A stretch of DNA of 64,000 nt from contig NZ_JAINVV010000013.1 of NCBI RefSeq assembly GCF_019880585.1, positions 186,001-250,000 of the forward strand. Reading direction: 5' to 3'. The notes below the pieces were generated by a model. The model was not told the origin of the DNA and did no database searches. It saw nothing but the letters and a program-made list of their open reading frames with translations. Made by a program: the position numbers and the translations under genes. Positions within the stretch are counted from its first letter, which is position 1, and every line of letters begins with the position of its first letter. The DNA comes from Sphingomonas colocasiae. GTDB taxonomy: Bacteria > Pseudomonadota > Alphaproteobacteria > Sphingomonadales > Sphingomonadaceae. Shown piece after piece: positions 8,254-16,799 of this stretch.

Positions 8254-8388
8254 TCAGTTCGGCGTCCCTGGAACGGCCGGCGCCTTCTCGATCGGCTTGC
8301 GCGGCTCGGTTTTCGCCATGGCCGCATAGGCCGCGATGCCGCTCAGCAATGCGCCGCCGAACAACAAGATCATCACACGCTTCATCAT
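8254..8388 (-). CDS. Tiny membrane/secreted protein between leuC and leuD (44 aa)
   Basis: 44-residue peptide starting [25 protein letters not shown], a hydrophobic N-terminal helix or signal anchor, followed by a polar Pro/Lys tail ([19 protein letters not shown]). AGGGGAC precedes the ATG at 8388 (8385 is the alternative). It ends 2 bases before the leuD start and begins 61 bases after leuC, so it is embedded in the leucine operon. No family recognised. Confidence 0.55.
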   Translation of the reverse strand: MMKRVMILLFGGALLSGIAAYAAMAKTEPRKPIEKAPAVPGTPN

Positions 8389-8449
8389 CCGTCCCCTGTT
8401 CGACGGGTTCCGGCATGCCGCCCTTGCCCGTTCAGATGCCATATCGGCA

Positions 8450-9880
8450 TCATCCCATCAACTCGCGCACATCGCTCAGCCGGCCCGTCACCGCCGCCGC
8501 CGCCGCCATCGCGGGCGAAACCAGGTGCGTCCTGGCGCCCGGACCCTGCCGCCCCATGAAGTTGCGGTTGGAGGTGGAGGCGCAGCGCTCGCCCGCCGGC
8601 ACCTTGTCCGGATTCATGCCCAGGCATGCCGAACAACCCGGCTCGCGCCATTCGAAGCCCGCTTCGGTGAAGACGCGATCGAGCCCTTCGGCCTCGGCCT
8701 GGCGCTTCACCAGTCCCGATCCGGGCACGACCAGCGCCTGCTTGATGCCCGACGCGATATGCCGGCCGCGCAGGATCGCGGCGGCGGCGCGCAGATCCTC
8801 GATCCGGCTGTTGGTGCAGCTTCCGATGAAGATGTTCTCGACCGCGACGTCCTGCAGGCGCTGGCCGGCGGACAGCCCCATATAGTCGAGCGACTTCTGC
8901 GCCGCTTCGCGCTTCGACGCGTCGGCGAAGCTCTCGGGATCGGGAACGATGCCGGTCACCGGCACGACATCCTCGGGGCTGGTGCCCCAGGTGACGTTGG
9001 GCGCGATCTCCGCCGCGTCGAGAATGACGACACGGTCGTAGCGCGCGCCCTGATCGGTCGGCAGCGTCTTCCACCAGGCGACGGCCGCGTCCCAGTCCGC
9101 GCCGGTCGGCGCCATCGGCCGCCCCTTCAGATAGGCGAAGGTCCTCTCGTCGGGCGCGATCAGGCCGGATCTCGCGCCATGTTCGATCGCCATGTTGGAG
9201 ACGCTCAACCGACCCTCGATCGACATGTCGCGGATCACCGACCCGGTATATTCGACGACATAGCCCGTACCGCCCGCCGCGCCGACGCGGCCGACGATCG
9301 CCAGGATCACGTCCTTGGGGCTGACGCCGAAGCCCAGCGTGCCGTCGACGCGGATCTCCATGCTCTTCGATTGCTTGAGCAGCAGCGTCTGCGTCGCCAG
9401 CACATGCTCGACCTCGCTGGTGCCGATGCCGAAGGCGAGCGCGCCCAGCGCGCCGTGCGCGGCGGTGTGGCTGTCGCCGCACACCAGGGTGCAGCCCGGC
9501 AGGGTGAAGCCCTGTTCGGGGCCGACGACATGGACGATGCCCTGCCGCTCCGCGACCGCGTCGATATAGGGTACGCCGAACTCGGCGGTGTTGCGCTCGA
9601 GCGCGGCGAGCTGCCCGGCCGATTCCGCATCGGCGATGGGCAGGCGGTGGCCCGCCGCGTCGACGCGCGCGGTGGTCGGCAGATTGTGATCGGGCACCGC
9701 AAGCGTCAGATCGGGGCGGCGCACCGGACGGCCGGCTGCGCGCAGCCCCTCAAAGGCCTGCGGGCTGGTCACTTCATGAACCAGATGGCGATCGATATAG
9801 ATCAGGCAGGTGCCGTCGTCGCGGCGTTCCACGACATGGGCGTCCCAGATCTTCTCGTACAGGGTGCGGGCTTGGGTCAT
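8450..9880 (-). CDS. leuC: 3-isopropylmalate dehydratase large subunit
   Basis: 476-residue aconitase-family protein carrying the [4Fe-4S] cluster of isopropylmalate isomerase. The three cluster cysteines are at about 355 (FIGSCTNSR), 416 and 419 ([13 protein letters not shown]). [32 protein letters not shown] is the classical substrate-binding stretch. The ATG at 9880 ([17 protein letters not shown]) fits known N-termini better than 9892. It is the first gene of the minus-strand leu group. Confidence 0.97.
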   Translation of the reverse strand: MTQARTLYEKIWDAHVVERRDDGTCLIYIDRHLVHEVTSPQAFEGLRAAGRPVRRPDLTLAVPDHNLPTTARVDAAGHRLPIADAESAGQLAALERNTAEFGVPYIDAVAERQGIVHVVGPEQGFTLPGCTLVCGDSHTAAHGALGALAFGIGTSEVEHVLATQTLLLKQSKSMEIRVDGTLGFGVSPKDVILAIVGRVGAAGGTGYVVEYTGSVIRDMSIEGRLSVSNMAIEHGARSGLIAPDERTFAYLKGRPMAPTGADWDAAVAWWKTLPTDQGARYDRVVILDAAEIAPNVTWGTSPEDVVPVTGIVPDPESFADASKREAAQKSLDYMGLSAGQRLQDVAVENIFIGSCTNSRIEDLRAAAAILRGRHIASGIKQALVVPGSGLVKRQAEAEGLDRVFTEAGFEWREPGCSACLGMNPDKVPAGERCASTSNRNFMGRQGPGARTHLVSPAMAAAAAVTGRLSDVRELMG

Positions 9881-9932
9881 GCGTCCGGCCATAGCGCGCT
9901 TTGCCGCATGGGCAAGTGGCCAGTGCGCCGGA

Positions 9933-11276
9933 TCACCGGCCTCCGCCGGTCCGCCCGGGCGAGGTCGAGACCGATGCCGCCGCGACCGTGACCGCCGGAC
10001 CCGCCGGTTTTTCGTCCAGCTTCATCCAGTCGTGACGCGGCAAGCCGTACAACATGTCCAGCAGTTCGAGCTGGAGCCCGACCGGCTTGCTGCTGTGCGA
10101 ATTCCAGAGCATCGCGATGCCCGTCCGCTCGACCGGATCGAACAGGATCAGCGAGCGATAGCCGTCCACCGCGCCGCGATGGCCGACCTGACGGTGCCCG
10201 GCATAGGAGAAATCGCGCCAGCCAAGGCCATAGGCATGGGCGTTGAGCGCGCGATCCGCCTCGCCGCGCGGTCCGTGCGGCGGCGTCGCGACCAGGGGCG
10301 CGTGAACCTCGTCGAGCAGGGCTGACGGCAGCACGGCGGTCGCGCCGCCCATCTGCGCGCGCATCCACTTGGCGAGATCGAAGATCGAGGAATTGACGCC
10401 GCCCGCCGCCGGCACGCGATAATAGGCGTCCTTGGTCTGGAGCATCTGGCCACGGCTGCGATGCGGCCGCGCCCAGCTCGGCGCGCTTTCAAGCCCGGCC
10501 CGGCCGACGCTGGCATTGGTCATGCCCAGCGGCAGGAACAGCTTGTCGCGCACGACATCGCCATAAGGCCGCCCGGTGACGCGCTGAACGACCTCGCTCG
10601 CGGCGTCGAAGGCGACATTCTGATAGGTATAGCATTGGCCGGGCGAGCAGAATGCCGGCAACTGGGCCAGCGATGCGCGGATCAGCTTTGGATCCTGCCC
10701 TTCCTCCAGCTTCTCGTCATAGGCGTTGCGGACGACGCCGGTGCGTTGCGACAGCAGATCGCGCACGGTCACGCGGTCCTCGGCGCCACCGGGCAGGCGC
10801 AAGGTGGTCTGGAATTGCGACACGGGCGTGTCGAGCGACAACCGCCCCTCGCGCGCCAGTTCGGCGACAAGCGTGCCGGCGACCCCCTTGGACAGCGACG
10901 CCCAGCGGAAAACAGTGGTCGGCGTCACCGGATCGGCGGTGCCGATCTGCGTGACGCCATAGCCTTTGACGAAGCTGATCTGGCCGTTCTCGACGATCGC
11001 GATCGCCACCCCGACCATATCCTTGCTGCCGGCCAGCCGCGTGAGGCGCTGGTCGATATAACGATAGTCGATGCGCTGCGGCCCTGAGGTGATCGCAGCC
11101 GCCGGCGAAAGCGCGGCGGTGTAGGAGAATGACGGTGGCTGCGCATCCGCGCCATCCGCCGCGCGGGTCGGCCCGCCATTGACGAAGCTGTAGATCGCGC
11201 CACACGCGACGGCGCCCAGAATGAGCGGCAATCCGTATCTCAAGCGGCGACCCCCGGGGACCTTCCTATCAATCAA
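9933..11276 (-). CDS. Serine hydrolase, class C beta-lactamase/esterase family
   Basis: 447-residue membrane-anchored or exported hydrolase. It has one N-terminal hydrophobic segment (about 14-31) and a penicillin-binding-like catalytic domain with S127-x-x-K130 (SLSK) and Y218-x-N220 (YQN). A C-terminal HRG-type motif ([12 protein letters not shown]) takes the place of the KTG box. These proteins act as esterases, peptidases or beta-lactamases; which one is not readable. Only TTG starts are available near the signal segment (11276, with AGGG about 10 bases upstream), so the start is uncertain. Confidence 0.85.
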   Translation of the reverse strand: MIDRKVPGGRRLRYGLPLILGAVACGAIYSFVNGGPTRAADGADAQPPSFSYTAALSPAAAITSGPQRIDYRYIDQRLTRLAGSKDMVGVAIAIVENGQISFVKGYGVTQIGTADPVTPTTVFRWASLSKGVAGTLVAELAREGRLSLDTPVSQFQTTLRLPGGAEDRVTVRDLLSQRTGVVRNAYDEKLEEGQDPKLIRASLAQLPAFCSPGQCYTYQNVAFDAASEVVQRVTGRPYGDVVRDKLFLPLGMTNASVGRAGLESAPSWARPHRSRGQMLQTKDAYYRVPAAGGVNSSIFDLAKWMRAQMGGATAVLPSALLDEVHAPLVATPPHGPRGEADRALNAHAYGLGWRDFSYAGHRQVGHRGAVDGYRSLILFDPVERTGIAMLWNSHSSKPVGLQLELLDMLYGLPRHDWMKLDEKPAGPAVTVAAASVSTSPGRTGGGR

Positions 11277-11327
11277 GCGACACCCTGGCCCTTTGCGGCT
11301 CTATCAGACGGCTCGAATCCTAAGCTT

Positions 11328-11336
11328 TTATCCACA
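11328..11336 (+). promoter_or_regulatory. Perfect-match DnaA box
   Basis: TTATCCACA matches the strong DnaA-binding consensus exactly, in the 143-base gap upstream of the serine hydrolase gene. Only one box is seen, so it is not an origin; it could be chance or a DnaA regulatory site. Confidence 0.35.
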
Positions 11337-11419
11337 GACTTGCCAAGCGGAGCGAAGACGATCCGCCCCGCCCATGCCGCGCTTCACCGCGCAATCGACT
11401 CGGCTCATCGCTTTGACGG

Positions 11420-12148
11420 CTAGATCGCGACGGCGGACGCCCAGCGGACGAAGTCCATCCACGGCTGCGTCGTCCAGATCATTGGCCGGACGATCATCAC
11501 CGCAGCAACGATCAGGCTGCCCCACAAAGTCGCCGGATGGATGCGCCCGCGCGTCTTCCAGTCCCAGACGAACAGTGGCAGCAGGAACAGCATCGGCAGG
11601 AACGTGCCGATCATCGGCGACGGGAACGGCATCCGCCCCATCGAGGGCTGAAGCATGTCGATCATGGCGATCAGCATCAGCCTTTTATGCATCTGCGGAT
11701 CGCGGCGATTGATCAGCGCCGCGATGATCAGCCCGCCGAACACCGGCACGTCCATGAGCGGCATCGCCGCCCAAGAGAGCGGATCGATTCCCGGCGGCGA
11801 TGTCGGGCGACCGACGCCCGCCAGTCCCACCCAGATGCCCAGCGGGATCATCAGCGCGACCAGCACCATGCCGAACATGCCGAGCCGGCGATGGAGATCG
11901 ACGCGCCCCGCCGCCACCAGCGTGGTCTGCGCCATGAACAGCATCACCCAGGCCGAGAAGACCAGCCCATGCACATGGACGAGCAGCGTCATCGGCGGGA
12001 ACGGGAAATAGGGCGGCGCGATGCCGCGCAGATAATAGCTCGGCATGAAGCCGATAAAGGTCGAGGCCAGTATGATCCCGGCCATGATCGTGAAGAAGCG
12101 CCGTTCCGCGGTCATCCCACCGCGCGGCCTGCCTGCCATCGTCGCCAT
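11420..12148 (-). CDS. Multi-span inner-membrane protein with conserved histidines
   Basis: 242-residue integral membrane protein with about six hydrophobic segments. The pattern VHVHGLVFSAWVMLFMAQTTLVAAGRVDLHRRLGMFG, followed by a second MHKRLMLIAM, resembles DUF2306-like proteins in which His residues may bind heme. The family call is tentative. The ATG at 12148 is chosen because GGAGGG lies just upstream; 12205 lacks a site. It is transcribed away from the small gene/GST pair on its right. Confidence 0.7.
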   Translation of the reverse strand: MATMAGRPRGGMTAERRFFTIMAGIILASTFIGFMPSYYLRGIAPPYFPFPPMTLLVHVHGLVFSAWVMLFMAQTTLVAAGRVDLHRRLGMFGMVLVALMIPLGIWVGLAGVGRPTSPPGIDPLSWAAMPLMDVPVFGGLIIAALINRRDPQMHKRLMLIAMIDMLQPSMGRMPFPSPMIGTFLPMLFLLPLFVWDWKTRGRIHPATLWGSLIVAAVMIVRPMIWTTQPWMDFVRWASAVAI

Positions 12149-12250
12149 GTCGCCCTCCCCCCGGATTGCGGCATGAATGCTATAATATGGGCTTTCCCGG
12201 CGCAATCCCGAGCCGCGCGACCACCTCGGGTGGAACCTCGAGATCCGCGA

Positions 12251-12490
12251 TCACCGCATCGCGTTGGCGAAGCCGCGAAGCTCGCGCTGGACCATGAAGT
12301 TCCACACCTTGCCGGCCGCGGTGTCGAGCCGTGCCTCGCGCAGATCGGCATCGCCATCGGCTAGCGCCTTCAGCGCATCCTGCGCCGCGCGCCCGGCGCG
12401 GCCCAGCGCCTCGACCTTTTCGTTGAGCAGTTCGGCTTCGAGCGCCCCCAGCGCCGCATCGCCGAGCGATTTGCGGCCGGGCACGATCAT
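12251..12490 (-). CDS. Small conserved-type protein (79 aa, DUF6665-like)
   Basis: 79-residue soluble, helical protein (LLNEKVEALGRAGRAAQDALKALAD) without membrane segments or Cys. It resembles short DUF6665-type proteins of alphaproteobacteria, an assignment from memory only. Its ATG overlaps the stop of the upstream glutathione S-transferase gene by 4 bases (ATGA), supporting real coupled translation. Confidence 0.6.
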   Translation of the reverse strand: MIVPGRKSLGDAALGALEAELLNEKVEALGRAGRAAQDALKALADGDADLREARLDTAAGKVWNFMVQRELRGFANAMR

Positions 12491-13176
12491 GCGCCGGCCC
12501 GGTGATCGGCGACGATGGCGCCGCAGGCGGCCAGTTCGGCCTCATGGCCCTCCTCGCGCCACGCTTCGGCCAAGGCCTGCGCTTCCCATTCCCGCATCGC
12601 CGGCAGCGCGATGATGCGATCGGCCCAGGCACGGCCCGCCGCGCCGACATCGAGATCATAGGTCCGCACGCGATAGGCCACGGGCGCGTAAAATGCATCG
12701 ACCAGGGTGAAGGCGTCGCCGGCGAGCCAGGGGCCGCCAAAACGCTCCAGCCCCTCCGCCCAGAGTTCGCCGATCCGCGCGACATTGCGCGCGAGCGCGT
12801 CGCTCATCGGCTTGGGAACGACACGGACGCCGACATTCATCGTGCAATCGTTGCGCAGCGCGCCGAAGCCGCCATGCATCTCCGCCGTCGCGCAAATCGC
12901 CCAGGCGCGCGCGGCCTCGTCGGCGGGCCAGACGCCATCGTGCCGCTCGGCAAGGTAGAGCGCGATGCCGAACGAATCCCAGATCGTGCGGTCGCCATCG
13001 ATCAGCACGGGCACCTGCCCGGTCGGCGAAAAACGCCTGAATTCCTCGTAATTGTCGGGCCTGGTGAAAGGTTCGATCCGATCGTCGAACGCGATGCCGA
13101 ACATGCGCATCAGCAACCAGGGCCTGAGCGACCAGCTCGAATAATTGCGATTGGCGGTGATCAGCGTGTAGCGCAT
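12487..13176 (-). CDS. Glutathione S-transferase family protein
   Basis: 229-residue GST with a thioredoxin-fold N-terminal domain (MRYTLITANRNYSSWSLRPWLLM) and the conserved cis-Pro and glutathione site (TGQVPVLIDGDRTIWDSFGIALYLAE). A helical C-terminal domain with the usual N-capping segment (FTLVDAFYAPV) completes it. The NYSSWS start is typical of a bacterial subfamily in which a serine near residue 14 is catalytic. It is coupled to the downstream 79-residue gene. The electrophile substrate is unknown. Confidence 0.9.
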   Translation of the reverse strand: MRYTLITANRNYSSWSLRPWLLMRMFGIAFDDRIEPFTRPDNYEEFRRFSPTGQVPVLIDGDRTIWDSFGIALYLAERHDGVWPADEAARAWAICATAEMHGGFGALRNDCTMNVGVRVVPKPMSDALARNVARIGELWAEGLERFGGPWLAGDAFTLVDAFYAPVAYRVRTYDLDVGAAGRAWADRIIALPAMREWEAQALAEAWREEGHEAELAACGAIVADHRAGA

Positions 13177-13190
13177 GCCAATTCCTTCAA

Positions 13191-13238
13191 GAGCATCGTG
13201 CGGAAAAGTGGGAACCGGTTTTCCGCATAAAACGATGC
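13191..13238. repeat. Dispersed intergenic repeat, copy 2
   Basis: It matches 1741-1790 in reverse orientation. This copy is itself nearly palindromic at the ends (GAGCATCGTG with AACGATGC) and contains GGAAAAGTGGGAACCGGTTT. It lies between the epimerase and GST genes. Confidence 0.75.
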
Positions 13239-13250
13239 GGCCACAAACAC

Positions 13251-14246
13251 CTAGAGCAGACCGCGCGACATCGGTGTCGCGCGGTTTGCTCCAGGCGAAA
13301 GATAGGCGGGATCGTGAGCGAAGGGCAGCGGCGCACCATCCGCCAGCGCGGCCAGGATCGCAGCGAAATCGGTCCGGCAGCGGAAGCCAAGCAGCCGCTC
13401 CGCCTTTTCCGCAGCATAGACGCGATCGATATGCGCCGGAAAAGTCCAGCCCCGCGCGGCATAAAGCGCTTCCGCTTCAGGGAAATAGCGCGCGACGACC
13501 GACGGCGCATCCGCGATCAGCGCGGCGCAATCGCTGCGAAGAAAAGGCGTCGGCGCCGCCACGATGAAGGTCTCGAAGCCCAGCGTCGGCGCACGATCGA
13601 GCGCGGCGACATGCGCGTCCGCCGCATCCTCGACGGTCAGGCGCCGGTTGAGGAACTCGTTCGCCTTGGTGTTGGGGCCGTTCTCGGCGATCTCATGCGC
13701 CATGTCGTCGTCTTCCGGGAAGAAGCGGCCGGTGCGCAGCACAACGATGTTGAGCCCATGCTCCAGATGATGGAGGCGGCAGAGATGCTCGGCCGAAAGC
13801 TTGGTGACGCCGTAGATGTTGCGCGGCAGCAGCGGCGCCATCTCCTCGGTCAGCCACGCCGCTTCACGGGCGCCGCCGCCCTTGCCCGCGCGGATCGACG
13901 CGGAGATCATCAGCGATGTGGTGGAGGTGAAGACGAAACGGTCATTGCCCGCCGCCACCGCCGCTTCGAGCAGGTTGAGCGTGCCGGTGACGTTGACGTC
14001 GACGAACGCCTGGGCCGGATAGAGGACGATATCGGGCTTGTGCAGCGCGCCGCCATGGATCACCGCTTCGATGCCATGATCGGCGAAAGCGCGATCGACC
14101 GTCGCACGATCGGCGACCGAACCGACGATATCGGTGTCCGCGCCGGGCGCGACGTCCAGGCCCGTCACGCGGTGCCCCGCCGCACGCAGCCGGGGTGCGA
14201 GGAAGCGGCCGAGCCAGCCCGACGATCCGGTCAGGAGAATGCGCAT
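13251..14246 (-). CDS. NAD-dependent epimerase/dehydratase family protein
   Basis: 331-residue extended short-chain dehydrogenase. The NAD-binding motif is TGSSGWLG (residues 6-13), and the catalytic pair is Y145-G-V-T-K149 with serine/threonine at FTSTTS (about 106-111). The C-terminal region includes FIVAAPTPFLRSD, a substrate-binding part. It most resembles nucleotide-sugar epimerases or related reductases, but the substrate is not assignable. A perfect 11-bp hairpin (13260-13285) lies inside its last codons and could act as a terminator. Confidence 0.87.
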   Translation of the reverse strand: MRILLTGSSGWLGRFLAPRLRAAGHRVTGLDVAPGADTDIVGSVADRATVDRAFADHGIEAVIHGGALHKPDIVLYPAQAFVDVNVTGTLNLLEAAVAAGNDRFVFTSTTSLMISASIRAGKGGGAREAAWLTEEMAPLLPRNIYGVTKLSAEHLCRLHHLEHGLNIVVLRTGRFFPEDDDMAHEIAENGPNTKANEFLNRRLTVEDAADAHVAALDRAPTLGFETFIVAAPTPFLRSDCAALIADAPSVVARYFPEAEALYAARGWTFPAHIDRVYAAEKAERLLGFRCRTDFAAILAALADGAPLPFAHDPAYLSPGANRATPMSRGLL

Positions 14247-14286
14247 GGCGCTCTCCTAACCGTGTCTTCGTTCGGGCGGAACCCGG

Positions 14287-14333
14287 CCTGCCCTTTTACT
14301 GCCTGCCCACTTTACTGCCCGCCCACTTTACTG
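14287..14333. repeat. Short tandem repeat at the scoB stop codon
   Basis: Three imperfect units of 15-16 bases lie in a row: 14287-14301, 14302-14317 and 14318-14333. Each is a variant of C(C/T)GCCCACTTTACTG. The last unit contains the scoB stop (TAA on the minus strand), so the repeat has grown just after the coding end. Confidence 0.8.
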
Positions 14334-14963
14334 GACGTAGTTGGCGGTAGTCTTCGCGGCCACTTCCTCAGGCGTCACGCCGGGCGCCAGTTCGACCAGC
14401 CTGAACGGGCTGTCGTGATCGGGGCGCTGGAACACCGCCAGATCGGTGATGATCATGTCGACGACATTCTTGCCGGTCAGCGGCAGCGTGCATTCCGGGA
14501 TGAACTTGGGATCGCCGGCCTTGGAGTTGTGCTCCATCACCACGATGATCTTCTTGACGCCGGCCACGAGATCCATCGCGCCGCCCATGCCCTTGATCAT
14601 CTTGCCGGGGATCATCCAGTTGGCGATGTCGCCGGTCTGTGAAATCTCCATCGCGCCGAGCACGGTCAGGTCGATATGCCCGCCACGGATCATTGCGAAG
14701 CTGTCCGACGACGAGAAATAGACCGACGAGGGCAATTCGCTGATCGTCTGCTTGCCGGCGTTGATCAGGTCGGGATCAACCTCGTCCTCATAGGGGAACG
14801 GGCCGATGCCGAGCATGCCGTTCTCCGACTGCAGCGTCACTTCGACGCCCTCGGGAATATGGTTGGCGACCAGCGTCGGGATGCCGATGCCGAGATTGAC
14901 GTAAAAGCCGTCCTTCAGCTCCTTGGCGGCACGCGCGGCCATTTCGTCACGGGTCCAGGCCAT
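14328..14963 (-). CDS. scoB: 3-oxoacid CoA-transferase subunit B
   Basis: 211-residue beta subunit of succinyl-CoA:3-oxoacid CoA-transferase, used in acetoacetate or 3-oxoadipate breakdown. The catalytic glutamate is E47 in the SENGMLG motif. [14 protein letters not shown] near the start is a family signature. The ATG at 14963 begins at the conserved N-terminus; the frame is open further upstream but lies over the phosphatase gene. Subunit A is separated from it by one gene, all minus strand with 2- and 4-base junctions. Confidence 0.94.
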   Translation of the reverse strand: MAWTRDEMAARAAKELKDGFYVNLGIGIPTLVANHIPEGVEVTLQSENGMLGIGPFPYEDEVDPDLINAGKQTISELPSSVYFSSSDSFAMIRGGHIDLTVLGAMEISQTGDIANWMIPGKMIKGMGGAMDLVAGVKKIIVVMEHNSKAGDPKFIPECTLPLTGKNVVDMIITDLAVFQRPDHDSPFRLVELAPGVTPEEVAAKTTANYVQ

Positions 14964-14965
14964 TC

Positions 14966-15853
14966 TCACTTCTCCTTTTCGGCGGGCTCGGCCCACCTCT
15001 TGTCCGCAGGGAATATGTCTTCGAAGCCGCCTTTCAGGCCGCTTCCGTAAACGGGATTGGGCAAGGCGAACCAGCCGGCACCCCAGAGTTGCGCGATCCG
15101 GCCCCGGATCGCCGCCATGCGCCGATCGGGCACCGATCTGATCGTGTTGAACAGATCGGAAAAATCGCCGAGCTGGTCGCCGCCCAGCGCAAGGACGCAA
15201 TAGCGTGCTGAAATCGTCCGGCGGCGGCCATCCTTGCGCGATCCCATGGCATCGTCGCCCGACAGGAACAGCGTTTCGCCATGAACGGCGTCGCCCAGTC
15301 CGGCCGCCCTGATCGCCGCCACCGTGCCCGCCGCGTTGACGGCGGCGCGATTGGTGTTGAAGACCACCGCAACGCCCTGCGCGCGGAGGGCGTTGACCGC
15401 GAACACCGCGCCGGGCACCGGCGAAACCGCGCCCGCCCCGGTCTTCTCCCAGCGATCCCACATCGCGCTGTCGAAAGGCCCACCACCACGCCGTGCATCC
15501 CATTCCTCGAAACCGAGATTGAGCACGAGCGTCTCGTCGACGTCGAACACCACGGCGAAGGGCTTGTCATTGCACGGCACGAAAACCGGCGCATCGAGCG
15601 TCGCGCCATCGGCCAGCACGACGCTGTCCTTCGGCCGGGCCTTCGCCTGCGCGGAGACGTGGTCGAGCAAGGCGCGGAACGCCTGGATCGAAAGCGCGCC
15701 CGCCTCGCCCGAGCCGTACAGATATTGGAAGCCCGGCGCGGGCGTCGACGGCAAGGCCGCGACCGGCGCCGAGGGCGTCGACGGGCCGGCGGTCGCGCAG
15801 CCGCCAAGCGCGGCTACGCAGGCCAGCATCGCCGCGGCCGGCGCCCAGTTCAC
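14966..15853 (-). CDS. HAD-family acid phosphatase lipoprotein (e(P4)-like)
   Basis: 295-residue secreted phosphatase. A signal peptide ends at a lipobox (LGGC19), so it is probably an outer-membrane lipoprotein. The HAD nucleophile motif D104-V-D-E-T108 and VFNTNRAA (motif II) match the class B/C and lipoprotein e(P4) acid phosphatases, which remove phosphate from nucleotides outside the cytoplasm. Unusually it sits between scoA and scoB: its ATG overlaps the scoA stop (ATGA) and it ends 2 bases before scoB. Confidence 0.87.
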   Translation of the reverse strand: MNWAPAAAMLACVAALGGCATAGPSTPSAPVAALPSTPAPGFQYLYGSGEAGALSIQAFRALLDHVSAQAKARPKDSVVLADGATLDAPVFVPCNDKPFAVVFDVDETLVLNLGFEEWDARRGGGPFDSAMWDRWEKTGAGAVSPVPGAVFAVNALRAQGVAVVFNTNRAAVNAAGTVAAIRAAGLGDAVHGETLFLSGDDAMGSRKDGRRRTISARYCVLALGGDQLGDFSDLFNTIRSVPDRRMAAIRGRIAQLWGAGWFALPNPVYGSGLKGGFEDIFPADKRWAEPAEKEK

Positions 15854-16557
15854 GCCGCTTCGCGCTCGCGAACCGTGCGGAACTCGATCTTCTTGTCGTA
15901 CGGCGCGCCGATGATGAGACGCTTCACATAGATGCCGGGCAGGTGGATGCTGTCCGGATCGAGACTGCCGACGGGCACCACTTCCTCGACTTCGGCGACA
16001 CAGATCTTGCCCGCCGTCGCCATCGGCTGGTTGAAGTTGCGCGCGGTCTTGCGGAAGATCAGGTTGCCGGCCTCGTCGGCCTTCCAGCCCTTGATGATCG
16101 ACAGGTCGGCGCGGATGCCGCGTTCGAGAACATAGTCCTCGCCGTCGAAGGTCTTCACTTCCTTGCCCTCGGCGACGAGCGTGCCCACGCCGGTCTTGGT
16201 ATAGAAGCCGGGGATGCCCGCGCCACCGGCGCGGCAGCGCTCGGCCAGCGTGCCCTGCGGGCAGAATTCGACTTCGAGTTCGCCCGACAGATATTGCCGT
16301 TCGAATTCCTTGTTCTCGCCGACATAGGAGGCGATCATCTTCTTGACCTGACGGCTGCGCAGCAGCTTGCCGAGGCCTTCATTGTCGATGCCCGCATTGT
16401 TCGAGGCGATGGTGAGATCCTTGACGCCCGATGCCTGGATGGCGTCGATCAGACGCTCCGGAATACCGCAAAGGCCGAAGCCGCCGGCGCACAGGGTCAT
16501 TCCATCGAACAACAGGCCATCGAGCGCCGCTGCGGCGTCGGGATAAAGCTTATTCAT
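15850..16557 (-). CDS. scoA: 3-oxoacid CoA-transferase subunit A
   Basis: 235-residue alpha subunit of succinyl-CoA:3-oxoacid CoA-transferase. The glycine loop [13 protein letters not shown] near residues 25-37 is the CoA-transferase family 1 signature, with a [19 protein letters not shown] stretch later. The ATG at 16557 is preceded by GAGAGG; the longer start at 16596 has no site. The upstream gap carries an inverted repeat at 16640-16662 suited to a regulator. Confidence 0.94.
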   Translation of the reverse strand: MNKLYPDAAAALDGLLFDGMTLCAGGFGLCGIPERLIDAIQASGVKDLTIASNNAGIDNEGLGKLLRSRQVKKMIASYVGENKEFERQYLSGELEVEFCPQGTLAERCRAGGAGIPGFYTKTGVGTLVAEGKEVKTFDGEDYVLERGIRADLSIIKGWKADEAGNLIFRKTARNFNQPMATAGKICVAEVEEVVPVGSLDPDSIHLPGIYVKRLIIGAPYDKKIEFRTVREREAA

Positions 16558-16639
16558 GTGCGCCTCTCCAGAGAATTTTTCCCTGACGCCCGCCATAGGC
16601 GGGCCGCCGGTGACCGGTCAATTGGACGGCTGTGCAACC

Positions 16640-16662
16640 ACGATTGCAGAAAATGCAATCGT
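16640..16662. promoter_or_regulatory. Inverted repeat, candidate operator of the sco operon
   Basis: Perfect arms ACGATTGCA (16640-16648) and TGCAATCGT (16654-16662) flank a five-base spacer, 83 bases upstream of the scoA start. TTGCA-N5-TGCAA has the size of a dimeric repressor site and resembles TTGCA-type sites of short-chain acyl-CoA regulators. No regulator gene is adjacent. Confidence 0.5.
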
Positions 16663-16678
16663 AAAAGGCCGATTCAGG

Positions 16679-16760
16679 GCCGCACCGGTCCACTCCCCCA
16701 CCCGGCCTCCCAGAAGATACTGCCGTTGGGAGGCCGGGTGGCGGAGTGGACCGGTGCGGC
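16679..16760. repeat. Long 34-bp inverted repeat (82 nt)
   Basis: Left arm 16679-16712 and right arm 16727-16760 pair with a single C-C mismatch around a 14-base loop; key blocks are CACCGGTCCACTCC and GGAGTGGACCGGTG. It lies in the gap between the upstream minus-strand GST gene and scoA, so it probably ends the GST transcript or forms a leader. A weaker stem (GGAAAT/ATTTCC) follows toward the GST stop. Confidence 0.8.
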
Positions 16761-16799
16761 CTTGGAAATATGCTCTTCCGCACATTTCCAAACAGACTC

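Noticed and set aside
11277-11419. A replication origin at the DnaA box
   Set aside because: There is one box only, no AT-rich unwinding element and no origin-type genes (dnaA, gidA, parAB, hemE) nearby.
14964-15503. In-frame extension upstream of scoB fusing it to a larger protein
   Set aside because: The additional part is antisense-like and low in hydrophobicity pattern; it lies over the phosphatase lipoprotein, whose motifs are intact, and scoB has its own start at 14963.
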